Origin: Pseudomicrostroma phylloplanum
Taxonomy: Eukaryota > Basidiomycota > Exobasidiomycetes > Microstromatales
Length of the DNA: 64,000 nucleotides
Reading direction: 5' to 3'
NCBI GenBank assembly: GCA_039545275.1
Contig: BCHS01000005.1
Span: forward strand, 682,001 to 746,000
Position 1 is the first letter of the stretch, and each line of letters opens with the position of its first letter. The notes beneath the pieces are model-generated. The model worked only from the letters and a program-made list of their open reading frames with translations, did not search any database and was not told where the DNA came from. Shown piece by piece: positions 22,273 through 32,463 of the stretch. The position numbers and the translations under genes are program-made.

Positions 22273-23906
22273 CTACGCATGTCTTCCCAATCTATCCAAG
22301 CTCCGCACTCCCTGTTCATACCACTCTGATCGACTGATCCAAAACGACTCGCGCGTCTTCATGATGTCGGCCAGGACTGCACCTCCGAGGAAGACCATGT
22401 GCTTGCGTCGAGGTGGGTCTTCCACTCGGAGCTTGAAGTTCTGTGTTGATAGGGAATAAGGGAGGAGGAGAAGGAGTGTGAGAACAAAGGTCTCACTGGG
22501 CGATGACATTCGTCTTCTTCGACTACCCACCTTCAGTCGACTGCCATCTCCATTGAGGACCTTGCTGAGGTAGAGCTGCTTCATCTCCTTCTCCAACCGA
22601 CTTGGCAGACCGGGGTACATTGAGCTACCACCGCTGAGGACAATGTGCTTGTACAGCTCTGTTCGTACGTCCACTGCTGCCGACTGGATGGTGTTGAAGA
22701 GGAGCTCGGCCACGCCGGGTTGCTCGACGTCTACCAAGTGCGGCTGGAACATGCACTCGGGAGCCTCGAAGCGCTCTGAGCCGACCTTGATCACTCGGCC
22801 GTCGGGGAGCTGTTGCAGAGCGGCAAGGGAGGGTCGGATTCAGCAACTACGCATGCCGTGTTCTACCGTCTTTCCTCGGGCAGTTCTCACCGTGTAGCTC
22901 TCCACCAATGTCGTCGTCTCCTCTGCCAGCTTCTTGTCCAGCGCAAGGTCATAGCTGGTAAAGCAAACCTTCTCCTTGAGCTTCCTCACCGTCTCAAAGT
23001 CTGCCGTTCGATTGAATGCATAACCCCTCAATAGCAAGAGCTTGATGAGATATCTGGTCACATCTCGTCCTGCCACGTCGAGACGTTTTGTGAGATGAGG
23101 CATGGCGAAGCCCTCGTAGACGGGCACTACGTGGGTCACACCGTCTCCGGAATCGACGACTACTCCGGTTTGCAGACCTGGCAAGCGGAGGAGCAGACGT
23201 AGGAAATCAGTAAGCGCGACACCGATCGATCCGTCCACCTATGTACTCACCTTGGGCGTAGAGCGTCAAGACTGCCTGAATTGCTATGTATACTCCCTCG
23301 AATCCATACTCCTCGAACATGATCTGACACATCTCCTCTCTGTTCCGCTTTGGGTTCATGGGGGGCTCGGTGAGGAGGATCTTGCGACCAGCGGGATCGA
23401 TGCGCAGCTTCTCGTCAAAGGTATAGTTCCACACTGTCATGGGCGGGGCGATAGGTGCATACAGAGTGGAGATGAGTCTCGAGGTGCTCCCACAAGCCAT
23501 CTGCCTGCCTGCCACCACGATGCTCCTTAATTGGTCACTCACCATGTCTCATATCCCCAAAGTCCTTGACAACACCATGTTCCATGGGCTGATTGATCTG
23601 TAGGTAGTTCCTAAGCTCCTCTGCCTCATCTCCCACCATGATGTCCTTGATCTGCGTGGCTAGGGACCCTGCATCCTTCTCCTCTACTCTCAGGATGGGT
23701 CTGCCGACGATGGATGCAAAGACGTGCTCTGGGAAATTCGAGCCGGCGTAGCCTACCTTGACGAACTGTTGGCAAGCAGAAGGAGAAGGGGAAGATGTCA
23801 GCATGGATCAGTGTCGGCGGCTTGGGCAGGGTCGCCTCGGCGTTGGCTGGCTGGCTGTACTTACTCCGGTACCATTGTCTACGACGATTGGCCTCTCGTC
23901 TGCCAT
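22273..23906 (-). CDS. ARP2: Actin-related protein 2 (Arp2/3 complex)
   Basis: Model on the minus strand: exons 23906-23865, 23765-23543, 23433-23251, 23177-22891, 22809-22531 and 22440-22273, 393 residues, the normal Arp2 length. Arp2 is one of the two actin-like subunits of the Arp2/3 complex, which nucleates branched actin at endocytic patches. Actin-fold nucleotide motifs are clear: [15 protein letters not shown] (phosphate 1), [18 protein letters not shown] (phosphate 2) and [21 protein letters not shown] (adenosine). Arp2-specific segments include [19 protein letters not shown], the [17 protein letters not shown] helix, and the near-C-terminal [20 protein letters not shown]. The last intron (22441-22530) is 90 nt, has a GTGGGT donor and no stop in frame. 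Confidence 0.96.
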
Positions 23907-24311
23907 TTTGAGCGTCTACTGGAGCAAGACTAGCGAGCGCGGACGTCTACTACGTTGCGGACTGCCGTAAGGGACCTGTGAGAAGGAGCGATGCGATACC
24001 TGCTTGGGGATGCTGTGAGGGATGGAAGGTGTCAAGGTAGACTACAACGCGAGTGAGTGAGTGAGTGCCTGCCTGCCTGCTTCCCCACGGCCGAATGTGG
24101 GTGGCCGATGCTGGCCTGGCCTGGCTGTGTGTGCGTCGCGCGGGTCGACTCAGGCCAGCCACCCACCAAGGGACGCATGGACGGACGGAGTGGAAGCCGC
24201 CGAGGCCAATCGACGGATAACTTCGGCCCAGCAGGGGGGAGAGACTCACTTCTTCCGATCCACGCCGTCGCTACGGGTAATCTTTGTTCTCTATACCCAT
24301 ACCTAGAAATC
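23907..24311. promoter_or_regulatory. Divergent promoter region between ARP2 and a small membrane protein gene
   Basis: 405 bp between two start codons pointing apart. A GAGT repeat followed by CTGC repeats occupies 24051-24081. No gene is visible. Confidence 0.5.
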
Positions 24312-24873
24312 ATGGCAGATCAGAGTTCGAGCCCGACGGAGCTGTCCCCCGCTAGGCGCAGGCATCGGGAGGGCCATGTTCAGTATGCCTACACACTTCA
24401 GCGAGTGAGTGCAGCATCAAGGCGCAGGGCGGGCCGTACATTCCCACCAGTGTTACCCCGCTCTAATGCTGACGTCCCTCTCCTTCTCACCTCACCAGGA
24501 CGCAGCCGTAAAGGGCATGGTCATCTGGGGCTTCCTAGGCGCCGGCACCTGTTTTCTCGCCCACAACATGTTCCCCGCCTTTCGCTCCCAAACCCTCGCC
24601 CTCAAAGGCTTCCTCACAACCGGAAGCGCCATCTTCGGCCTAGTCACCGGCGCAGAAGCCGTCCTCCAAGACTATGAATCCCAACAACGCTCCGATGAAA
24701 ACCTCATCAGAGATAGGGCTAGGACGGAATTGGGTAGAAAGGGAATGGTGGCTAGTGAGGCAGAGATTGAAAAGTGGAAGTTGAGCGAGAGGGAGAAGTT
24801 GCTGGAGAGATATCGATTAAGACAGGATGAGGCGAATGCCAACAAGGGAGAGGCGGATAAGGTGCTCTCGTAG
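24312..24873 (+). CDS. Small two-helix membrane protein, possibly RCF2-related
   Basis: Model: exons 24312-24404 and 24499-24873, 155 residues, joined in phase 0 by a 94-nt intron (GTGAGT ... CTCACCAG). Residues 1-31 are polar and basic. Two hydrophobic segments follow: AVKGMVIWGFLGAGTCFLAH and LKGFLTTGSAIFGLVTGAEAV, separated by NMFPAFRSQTLA. The C-terminal 65 residues are a charged helix (SDENLIRDRARTELGRKG ... KLSEREKLLERYRLR). The pattern of helix, FPxFRxxTLxxKxFL, helix, then an acidic/basic coiled coil recalls the N-terminal half of fungal Rcf2-type respiratory supercomplex factors, but I see no HIG1 signature. Treat the function as unknown; a mitochondrial inner-membrane place is only a guess. 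Confidence 0.8.
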
Positions 24874-24956
24874 ATTTGGATATTGAGATGGAGGGATTTC
24901 AGCATAGTAGACGATTATAGGACCCATACCCCGCTCAGAATGCGGCATTGTATTAT

Positions 24957-24991
24957 ACAGACACACACACACACCACCACCACCACTACGA
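24957..24991. repeat. CA/CAC microsatellite
   Basis: A run of ACAC repeats turns into CAC repeats (CACCACCACCACCAC). It lies in the shared 3' region of the small membrane protein and CDC73. Confidence 0.85.
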
Positions 24992-25100
24992 ATCGACTCG
25001 CTCAGTAAAGGAACACACCAGGGATGTGTTATGATACGATTGATTGGTATCGCCATGGATGGTCATCGCCCTCCACTGTGGCACCCGCTTCTTGCGGCAC

Positions 25101-26675
25101 TCATGCTAGCTCGGGCTTCTTCCTCTGGATCCACCCTTCCAGCTGACGCCAAAAGTGCGCACTGACCTGACGATCATGGTGGCGCTTGTCCTGCTCCAGT
25201 GGAAGCTCCGTCACGTTCCACTCCCTCACATTGGGATCTTTCGGACTGTTCTTGTAGTAGGCGTACAGACCAAACACTGCGAGAGAATAGAACAAGGCTT
25301 CGGCTGTCAGCTCTTTGTCTCGCAAACTGTCTCTCTGTCTGTGCTCACCATTCTTGAACAGCTCTCTACCTTCCTCCCAGCGGTAGCCTCTGAACTGCCA
25401 CTTTTGTCCAGTAGTCACAACGCACACGACTCTCTTCCAGGGATCGCTGCCTGACCCGTCTCGAGAAGCTCCCAGACGGTTCAGCGCGTCCAGACTGTCG
25501 ATGGCCAGGAATCTGCCGCCCTTTGGCCGGTTGATCACCACCACTTCGTTCGAGCCACCTGTGGGAGCTAGCATAGAGCTGGACCCTACCGAGACGTATT
25601 GGCCTTCTTCCAGGAACAACTTGATGTTGGCCAGCGTCAGGAGAGACGATGGAGAAGAGGGAAGGATGATGATGGGATCGAGACGGCGATGCTTTGCTGA
25701 TCTGCCCAAGTTACTTGCCGGAGGAGCCGTAGGGACCGGTCCCTTTGTAGACGAAGTAGAGGGGGCGCCCGGTGCTGATCCCTTCCTGACGGCTGCGACT
25801 CTTCCCATAGCACTTCGTCTCAGGCCGGTGAAGTCCACATCCTTGCTCACAGGCGTCTTGCCGTTCATGACCGTTGCGACTCCTCCGCCGTTGGCTCTCT
25901 CTGCTTGTTCATCATCGTCCGCTCCACCTCCTGAGTTCGGCTTTACACACCTGAACGCCCATGTCCGGTCGCGTAGGACCACCTCGCTTGCTCTCAGGCG
26001 CTTGACAAACGCCTGGTCCTGTTTAGATGCAATGTAGGGTCGCTTGGTAGTCGAGAGGAGAGGATGCAACCCAGCACTGATGGCCACAAGCGATGCATCG
26101 GAGATGCCTGCATCTCCTTGCTCTCCTGTGACAGACTCTTGACCTGGAGCAGGAGCAGCGGTTGCTGCTCCGGCCTCCCTCCTGCGATTCCTGGCCGCAC
26201 ATTCTTCCTGACTGAGTACGACTTCGCACTGAGCTTCTGTCTTCTTGCCAAGGAGGAGATCGAGGAGACTTGGTCGATCCAGAATCTCCACTCGAGCTAC
26301 CCTCTCCCTGGTAGCTTTGGCGACGTAGATACCAGCTGCATCGCCCTGTGTCTGCAGCAGGAAGACGAGAGCATCCAAAGGCATAAAGTCATCTTCTTGA
26401 CCTTCTTGCGGCGCTTCTGGTGTCGATGCCGATGAGCGCTGCAGAGCAACGCTGTTTCTGGATCGAACAACTCTTGTCCTTGTGCCTCGTGCAACGGGCG
26501 CGGAAGGTTGCGAGGGAAAGTGGATAAATGAAGAGGTGAGAAGATCGGATGTGGGGGTACCGGATGAATCTGTATAGGTGATCTCTGGGAGGGAAGCAGC
26601 GTGTTGAAGAAGGAGCACGAGGGGATCAGCAGCCTCTACGGCGAGCTCTGCGGACGAAGACGAGGAGGCGGCCAT
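25101..26675 (-). CDS. CDC73: CDC73/parafibromin, Paf1 complex subunit
   Basis: Model on the minus strand: exons 26675-25349 and 25276-25101, 500 residues. Cdc73 is a subunit of the Paf1 complex, which travels with RNA polymerase II and promotes histone modification and elongation. The C-terminal Ras-like domain is plain: DPIIILPSSPSSLLTLANIK, LFLEEGQYV, FLAIDSLDALNRLG, PWKRVVCVVTTGQKWQFRGY, the exon junction ELFKN^VFGLYAYY, then VREWNVTELPLEQDKRHHD and FWRQLEGWI at the end. The N-terminal part carries DPLVLLLQHAASLPEITYTDSSG and PLDALVFLLQ, typical of the family start. The 72-nt intron (25277-25348) has no in-frame stop, so an unspliced mRNA would still be open. Divergent with the coiled-coil gene, 229 bp apart. 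Confidence 0.94.
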   Translation of the reverse strand: MAASSSSSAELAVEAADPLVLLLQHAASLPEITYTDSSGTPTSDLLTSSFIHFPSQPSAPVARGTRTRVVRSRNSVALQRSSASTPEAPQEGQEDDFMPLDALVFLLQTQGDAAGIYVAKATRERVARVEILDRPSLLDLLLGKKTEAQCEVVLSQEECAARNRRREAGAATAAPAPGQESVTGEQGDAGISDASLVAISAGLHPLLSTTKRPYIASKQDQAFVKRLRASEVVLRDRTWAFRCVKPNSGGGADDDEQAERANGGGVATVMNGKTPVSKDVDFTGLRRSAMGRVAAVRKGSAPGAPSTSSTKGPVPTAPPASNLGRSAKHRRLDPIIILPSSPSSLLTLANIKLFLEEGQYVSVGSSSMLAPTGGSNEVVVINRPKGGRFLAIDSLDALNRLGASRDGSGSDPWKRVVCVVTTGQKWQFRGYRWEEGRELFKNGEHRQRDSLRDKELTAEALFYSLAVFGLYAYYKNSPKDPNVREWNVTELPLEQDKRHHDRQVSAHFWRQLEGWIQRKKPELA

Positions 26676-26904
26676 CCTTGAGTAGCCAAGCCGAGGTGTG
26701 TGGGCTGTAGGAAGGATCGCGGCGGGAAGGAAAGGAAGGAAGCGGTACCTCCTCTACGCCGCCCCGCTTCCTCACTGTCGTGGTGTGGGGGCCACGCGCG
26801 GTACTCAATGCACCCGTGCTTCGCCTACATGGTCGCCTTGTAGGGTGAAGTATCGATTTTTGAGCTCTGTACATACGACCATGCTCTAAGCCCCTCCCAC
26901 CAGT

Positions 26905-27734
26905 ATGTCCCCCTTCTCCTACGGCTCTGAGGATCCCTCAGCTGTGGGCTCTCGGAACAGCTGGAATGGCGGCCCCTCCACCCACATCCCGAGCGTTTTG
27001 AGGCGGCCAGTCTCATCTTCGGGAGCAACACCCTTCTCTCCCATAACAGCACATCCTCCCCTATTCAATACGCCCACGCCCTACCACGAACAAGGCTGGC
27101 CGCCGCTTCCACCCCTACTTCGAGCTGTAGCACGGACACAGACGGTTAACCACACTGAGGGTCTAGACGGTCTCGGTCAAGCGCGACCTTCCCCAGTTCC
27201 GCTTGCTTGCGCCTCCCTACTACCAAGACCATTCGCAATGCAGGCCGAAGACAGTTCAAGCAGGATCGACGATCGAGCCACAAACTTTAGCCCGGCCGTT
27301 CGTTCTCCCTCATCTGCTAGTCCACTCTCCTCACCTGGTCCATCGGAGGATGAGGATGATGAGAAGGAGATGGCTCTGGATGAGCAGGAAATAGAGGCTG
27401 ACGATGAGGGCGTTTCTGGCGAGCAAAAGGCTTCGGCTCGAGGCCCGAATACGAGCGTGAATTACAAGATCAAGTTTCAGAAGGCGAGGGAGAGGTACAA
27501 TCGCATACAGGCTGTAAGTAGTCTTCACGACGTATGACTAGGAGCAGGGTAGAGCTGCAGGCTGACAAGCTCGTATGGCATTCGTTCACCTCTCTCTTTG
27601 AACAGGACTCTGCATCCCTTCTGAAAGGGCTGCAGGATGCTCAAAAGAAGGAGAAGAAGCTGGAAGAGGAGATCAATTGGCTCCTGGACACACTGGCTTC
27701 GCGCAGACCTGACTTAGCCCGGCTGGAGCACTGA
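26905..27734 (+). CDS. Short coiled-coil nuclear protein, possibly INO80F-like
   Basis: Model: exons 26905-27513 and 27606-27734, 245 residues, phase-0 junction (IQA^DSAS). Residues 1-180 are disordered and rich in Ser, Pro and acidic residues (SEDEDDEKEMALDEQEIEAD). The only ordered part is a C-terminal helix over the splice site: NYKIKFQKARERYNRIQADSASLLKGLQDAQKKEKKLEEEINWLLDTLA. A single terminal coiled coil of the form YKxKFxxARxRxxxIQ...LLxxL...KKxKKLxxExxxLLD resembles the one in INO80F/TFPT-type subunits of INO80, but this is a weak pattern match. No enzyme domain is present. The start is the first ATG after a C/T-rich leader. Confidence 0.75.
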
Positions 27735-28055
27735 GAGCTGCGCAGAACAGCGTGAATACGCGTAGCTTGGGTTACAGGGTCCAGACAGATGTCACCACAG
27801 GAATACGAGGGAGTCAAGATTTGGAGAAATGATGTTGTATGATAAGGTTACAGTGCATGGTACATGAAAGATTGGAACTCGCAAGTCTGCGACCCCTCCT
27901 TTCCTCCTCTTACTTGTCTAATTGAAGTGGTATATCCATCCCTCTCATGGCTGCATCTCGCAGCAAAGTAGCCGACAGAGGCTTTTCTTTCAAGGCGGCA
28001 GAGGTATGCTCTCCTTGTTGCGCATGTCCCCCTCCATCCTTGACCGCACGCACCG
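27735..28055. other. Intergenic region, two converging 3' ends
   Basis: 321 bp between the coiled-coil gene and CRIPT, which end toward each other. No gene is visible; it is less GC-rich than average, as expected of terminators. Confidence 0.5.
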
Positions 28056-28497
28056 CTACACCGAGCTCATCTTGAACTTGGTAGTATCACTAACCGCCTT
28101 TCCACAAATCGCACACAAGCCCTTCTTGTAAGCGCAGCCGCTACAATACGTCGCCTTCTCTTGACTGACGGTCCCCTTGCAGATCTTGCACTTTGCTGTC
28201 AGAGGATTGTAGCGATTCTTCGAGGCGATGAGCTTGTTCGATGCCAGAGGTCGTGAAGGACCTGCTGCTGATGAGGCTGTAGAGGGACCTGCGGAGCCGG
28301 AAGCGGATGGACGGGAGGATGTGGATTTGAGGAAGCCTTGGGAGTCTCGATTGCGCTGTGGGAGAGGGGTAGCAAGGTCAGACGAGGTGAGCGAGCAGCT
28401 CTGGGAGCCCTGGATAGTGTTGCAGCGTTCGCGTACTCACGTAGGGATCCGAAGCTGCGACCCTGGTGAGCTTCTTTTCGCACTTGGCGCAGACCAT
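28056..28497 (-). CDS. CRIPT homologue (cysteine-rich zinc protein)
   Basis: Model on the minus strand: exons 28497-28441 and 28355-28056, 118 residues. The signature MVCAKCEKKLTRV starts the protein; four further CxxC pairs come later (CKIC, CSGC, CAIC and so on), with RNRDSQGF after the junction and ENKLxxSKNRYNP-like ASNKLIASKNRYNPLTAKCKIC in the middle, and KATYCSGCAYKKGLCAICGKAV toward the end. CRIPT is conserved across eukaryotes; in animals it was found as a PDZ-binding protein and it is now linked to the minor and major spliceosome. The PDZ-binding C-terminal role is not expected in fungi, although the protein ends SSV, which has the C-terminal form of a PDZ ligand. Confidence 0.94.
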
Positions 28498-28926
28498 TGG
28501 GGGGGTATTTGGATAAGCTCTTCCAAGCCTGATGCCCCAGACGGTTACTCCAACAAGTTGCAAATATATGTCAGACCTAAGCGTGTACGATTTCGGAGGG
28601 CGGAAGAAGTAGTTGGTCCTGGCGGTGACGGAAGTGGCGGTGGGGTTGCTTCTGGCGGCGTGGCTGGTGTGGTCGCCCGTGGCCCGTCGCGCAAAGGGCG
28701 TGCGCCTGACAGACACCAGTCCAACGCAACCGGCCTTGGCTGCAGCACTCTGGTGTTGCGTTGCTCCTGACGTGTTCCTCCTCCTCACCGGTACAAAGCG
28801 CATACATTCGGGCCCATCCTTCATAGCGCGTATCGTCCTCCTTTCTACGTCAGCATCTCCCGCGCGAGTCACAAGGACTCGCTGTCCTCTCCTTCGTCCA
28901 CCACGCCTGGCAGGCATCTAGTCAGC
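28498..28926. promoter_or_regulatory. Divergent promoter region between CRIPT and the nucleobindin-like gene
   Basis: 429 bp between two start codons pointing apart. No gene or clear motif is visible. Confidence 0.45.
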
Positions 28927-30328
28927 ATGACCACACTCCTTCCTTGCAAAGGGGCTCTCCTCGCCCTTCTCTTTCTCTTCGTCTCCTCCAGCTCTGCCGT
29001 CGAGATTCAGAATCTCGTGAAGCGTGCTGAAGCCGCTGCCACTCCAAAGAAGTCCTTCATCGAGGCTCACTTTCAAAACGAGCATCACATCCAGACATTC
29101 GACCTGGCCAGCTTCTTCTCCCTCCACGATCTGAACAGGGACGGCATCCTCGATCGGTCCGAGATCGAGGCCATCTATGGAGTTCATCACTCGCTCTCTG
29201 TCAAGCACTCGGCCAACTATGAGACTCACGATGCAAAGGCGGATTTGATCGTCAATGCTGTGCTGGCCAAGCTGGATAAGAACAATGATGGGCTGATCAC
29301 GAAGAGTGAATTCATCGCTGGAGGCAAGGATGGACTGCCCTCGTTCCCGGAATTTGGCGAGAATGCGCTCGGCCATCACTACGGTGAGTAATACGATGGA
29401 AGGGATAAAAGGTTTCCGATGAGGGCTGTCCGCTCATCTGTCCCAATTCTTCCGCCCCACGACCTTCCCCAGACGAGGAGTCTGAGTTCTTCATGCACCA
29501 CGAAGAGATCTACCACAACACTCCCGAGAGCCAAAAGGCAGAGGCATACACCCACCCAGAGGACCACGAGCACTTCGCCCACCACCAAGAAATCGAGGAC
29601 GAGGAGGAGCGCAGGGAGCGCAAGGCTGAAGGTATGCCTACGATGGAGGAAGACGAGCGCCTGAGGAAGGAAGCAAAGGCCAAGGGGGAAAAGTACGTCT
29701 CGCCGTACGATGCGCAGATCCCAGCCAAGGGCTCCCAGCCGCCAGTGCATGAAGGGTGGGACGCTCACGAGGGCGGTGGTGCTGCGAGCGAAGCAGAGGC
29801 AGGCGCTCAACACGTCTTCAGAGGTCCTTCGGGAGCTCACGTGGTCAAGACGAGCGAAGAACAGGCCATCAATGCCCAGCAGGCCGTCCTAGAGCACGAC
29901 CTCAAGCCCGACCGGCTCGAAGGCGAGACGGATCACGGCTACGAGGACCGTCTAAAGGCGGCCAAGGAGGCATACGAATTCAAGCACGCCCTGTACAACA
30001 ACCAGGTCGCCAACACGGGCAAGGGGAGGGGCACTGTGCAGCTGAGCAAGCTGGCAGACGAGACGGATGAGCAGTACGAGAGGAGGATAGCCAGGGCTAA
30101 ATTCGATGCTGCAAAGAGTCGACCGGGTATGGCGCCCCCTTCGTCTGGAAAGGGTCAGGCTCCTAACAAGGTAAGTGGACAGCCGTGGCCGTGGCGAGGA
30201 AAGCTACAAGGTGGTATCATGAGACGAGAGAAGCAATGCTCAACATGCCTTCTATCCCCCCTTTGCTTTCGCAGTACCCCCCGATTGGAGGAAAGAGGAA
30301 GAAGGGCTCCTTCTTCGGAGAGTTCTAG
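28927..30328 (+). CDS. Secretory EF-hand protein, nucleobindin/SSP120-like
   Basis: Model: exons 28927-29383, 29473-30170 and 30275-30328, 402 residues. The last exon is 54 nt. A signal peptide is clear (LALLFLFVSSSSA, about residues 11-24). Two canonical EF-hand loops follow: DLNRDGILDRSE (about residue 73) and DKNNDGLITKSE (about residue 118), each with Asp at positions 1 and 5 and Glu at 12. The middle and end are acidic and His-rich (HPEDHEHFAHHQEIEDEEERRE) and contain a YEDRLKAAKEAYEFK ... YERRIARAKFDA charged repeat. The C terminus is KKGSFFGEF. Domain order (signal peptide, paired EF-hands, charged helix) matches the fungal nucleobindin relative Ssp120, a luminal Golgi/ER protein. A calcium-binding role is a family inference. 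Confidence 0.88.
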
Positions 30329-30540
30329 AAGGCGAGCTAAGAAGGACTCTCTCGCCGCCTTCCTTTTTGGCTTCGTCTTTGTCGTTCGGCCTGGCGTCGA
30401 CCTCGATATGTGTAGACGTAGACAGCTGCCTCTCCTTATGCTAAAGAACATTTCGTGCTGCCGTCTGCTTGAGGGAATATGACACTAGCGTGGCATGGTC
30501 TTTTGTGAGCTCCCGAGTAGAGATCAAGACCGCTTGCTGC

Positions 30541-32463
30541 TCAAGTAGGAGCAGGGCCACCACCGCCTCCTCCTCCTCCAGCGCCTGCTCCACCTCCTCT
30601 CCCTCCCCTACCCGCACCCCCTCCCCCACGTCCACCTCTTCCCCCTCTCCCAGCGTGCTGAGGTCCCGTAGGCGGAGCGCGAGCCTCCGCAGCAGGTGCA
30701 TTCGTGGACGTAGACGTAGACGAAGTAGGTGTCGGAGGAGGAGGTGCGCCGGTCAACTCTTGGCCCTCGGCCCGCTTGAGGATCATAGGCTGAGAAGTAG
30801 CCCCGCCCGCCTGGCCTGCCGCTCCCTTGGATTCGGTGGTCTTCTTCGATGGCGGCTTGGGCTTCTTGTCGCTCTTGGGCCCCGTAGGCGTCGCAGTGGG
30901 GGTCGGATTCGCATCTCCCTTGGACGCGGGAGCGGCAGAGGCTGGATCCCTTTCGTGCTGCGACTTGACCTTGCTAACGGGAGTTCCGCCGGCCTTTGCC
31001 TTGCTCTTGTCTCTGTCCTTCTTGATGCTCTTCGGACCCGTAGGGATGGCAGGTGTTGAGCTGTCTGTCAGCGGGTGCGCAGCACTGCTTGCTTTTCCTT
31101 TGCCCTTTTCCTTGGAATTTCCTGCTCGACCAGCTGAAGTAGATGCAGCAGCGGTCGTCTGACCTCCGCTGGCTTTTGCCGATTTGCCCTTGGCTCCAGC
31201 CGCCCCTGCCCCACTAGCACCTCCTTTGCCCCTTGCACTCGCCTTACTAGCCGCTTCTGCCTTCTTTTGGTTGCGCAGGTGCTCCAGCAGGGGCGTATGT
31301 TTCGACGCCTCGTGCAGAGCATCCCGACTGGCGTGACTCGAAGTAAGATGGGCCATAAGCTCCGCGTCTGTCTTCTCGCGACTCTTCTCCCCAGTCGCTC
31401 CAGCCTCACCCCCCTCTCCTCCAGGACCCGCAAGCGTCTTGACAAACTCGAGGTAGTCAGGGTCTTCCTCGATGCTCCCTTCCTTCTTGTCCCTCTTCTT
31501 CCCACCACCGCTGGCCGCAGCGCCCAGAGGAGGACACTTCTGGTAGGGAGCCCACTCCACAAGAGCGACGGATTGGTTCCCGGCTGCATCCCGGAAGACG
31601 TGTCCATCAAAGTTGCGGTGGAATTCCACCAGGTCGGGGAGCGTCTTGAAGCGGAGGTAGGCGCGCGAGTAGGTGTGCAGGATCGAGGGGTCTCGTGATG
31701 CGGTGGCGGCTGACGTAGATCCTGAGCTAGAGGCAGTGGTAGAGCCGAAGGAAGGGCCAGAGGACTTGAATTTGCCGGGTAGGTAGCGTCGCCAAGCGAG
31801 TTTGTCTTGGCCTGGTGAGCCGAGGTCGATCAGGGAACCTGATTTGACCGGTACCGGCTTTGCTTCTGTCGTATCAGGCACAGCTTCTTGGGTGGTCTTT
31901 GTGTTTCCGTCCTTCATCTCTGCATCCTGCCCCGCCGCTACCGTTGAGCTCTCCTCGGCGCCTGCCTGCGTGGTGTCGGGCTGCTTCACCTTCACGTCCT
32001 TTGCCTTTGCAGCCTGACCCACCAATGCCTTCTTGGTCTCAAGGGTCTGTTTTCCAGTCCAGGGCTCAACGCTCCTCCAGAAGATCTCCTCGGGGAGATT
32101 GGGAGGCAGTCGCCTGACTACCACCTTTAGCTTGACTCTTGCCTCTGCCCCGTCTTCCTTCTTCTTCTTCTTGTTCTTCTTGGCGTTGCGTGACGGTGCA
32201 GTGGTAGCGTTCGAATTGGCGACTCCAGCCTTCTTGGAGCCTTTCGCTGCAGTTGGCTTAGGGTTGGTGGTATTATCACCATTGCTGGCCGATGCTTGGC
32301 CTGCTTGGGCATTTGAAGCAGCGTGAGGAAAGGGGGTCTCTAACTTGCTGCCTCCCCTGCCTCGCCCACGCTTCCCACCTCTACCACTGGCGACTGCTGC
32401 TCCATTGGTGGGCGATGAAGCACCACCTGTACCCGCAGGAGGCTCCGGACGAGATCGCGGCAT
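30541..32463 (-). CDS. UPF3: UPF3, nonsense-mediated mRNA decay factor
   Basis: Single exon, 640 residues. The Smg4/UPF3 RRM-like domain begins about residue 108: VKLKVVVRRLPPNLPEEIFW, then a low-complexity insert of about 90 residues, then LAWRRYLPGKFKSS, and after a second Ser-rich insert YSRAYLRFKTLPDLVEFHRNFDGHVFRDAAGNQSVALVEWAPYQKCPP. KKRDKKEGSIEEDPDYLEFV follows, as in other UPF3 proteins. UPF3 bridges UPF2 and UPF1 and takes part in mRNA surveillance. The N terminus is Lys/Gly-rich with a KKNKKKKK nuclear signal. The C terminus is an RGG-type tail (RGGRGGRGGGG...) that I would not expect from yeast Upf3. The RRM insert is longer than usual but the core is intact. Confidence 0.9.
   Translation of the reverse strand: MPRSRPEPPAGTGGASSPTNGAAVASGRGGKRGRGRGGSKLETPFPHAASNAQAGQASASNGDNTTNPKPTAAKGSKKAGVANSNATTAPSRNAKKNKKKKKEDGAEARVKLKVVVRRLPPNLPEEIFWRSVEPWTGKQTLETKKALVGQAAKAKDVKVKQPDTTQAGAEESSTVAAGQDAEMKDGNTKTTQEAVPDTTEAKPVPVKSGSLIDLGSPGQDKLAWRRYLPGKFKSSGPSFGSTTASSSGSTSAATASRDPSILHTYSRAYLRFKTLPDLVEFHRNFDGHVFRDAAGNQSVALVEWAPYQKCPPLGAAASGGGKKRDKKEGSIEEDPDYLEFVKTLAGPGGEGGEAGATGEKSREKTDAELMAHLTSSHASRDALHEASKHTPLLEHLRNQKKAEAASKASARGKGGASGAGAAGAKGKSAKASGGQTTAAASTSAGRAGNSKEKGKGKASSAAHPLTDSSTPAIPTGPKSIKKDRDKSKAKAGGTPVSKVKSQHERDPASAAPASKGDANPTPTATPTGPKSDKKPKPPSKKTTESKGAAGQAGGATSQPMILKRAEGQELTGAPPPPTPTSSTSTSTNAPAAEARAPPTGPQHAGRGGRGGRGGGGAGRGGRGGGAGAGGGGGGGGPAPT

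Noticed and set aside
30469..32326. Several + strand open frames over UPF3
   Set aside because: They are shadows of the RGG-rich and Lys-rich coding strand, with Arg/Ser-rich composition and no family.
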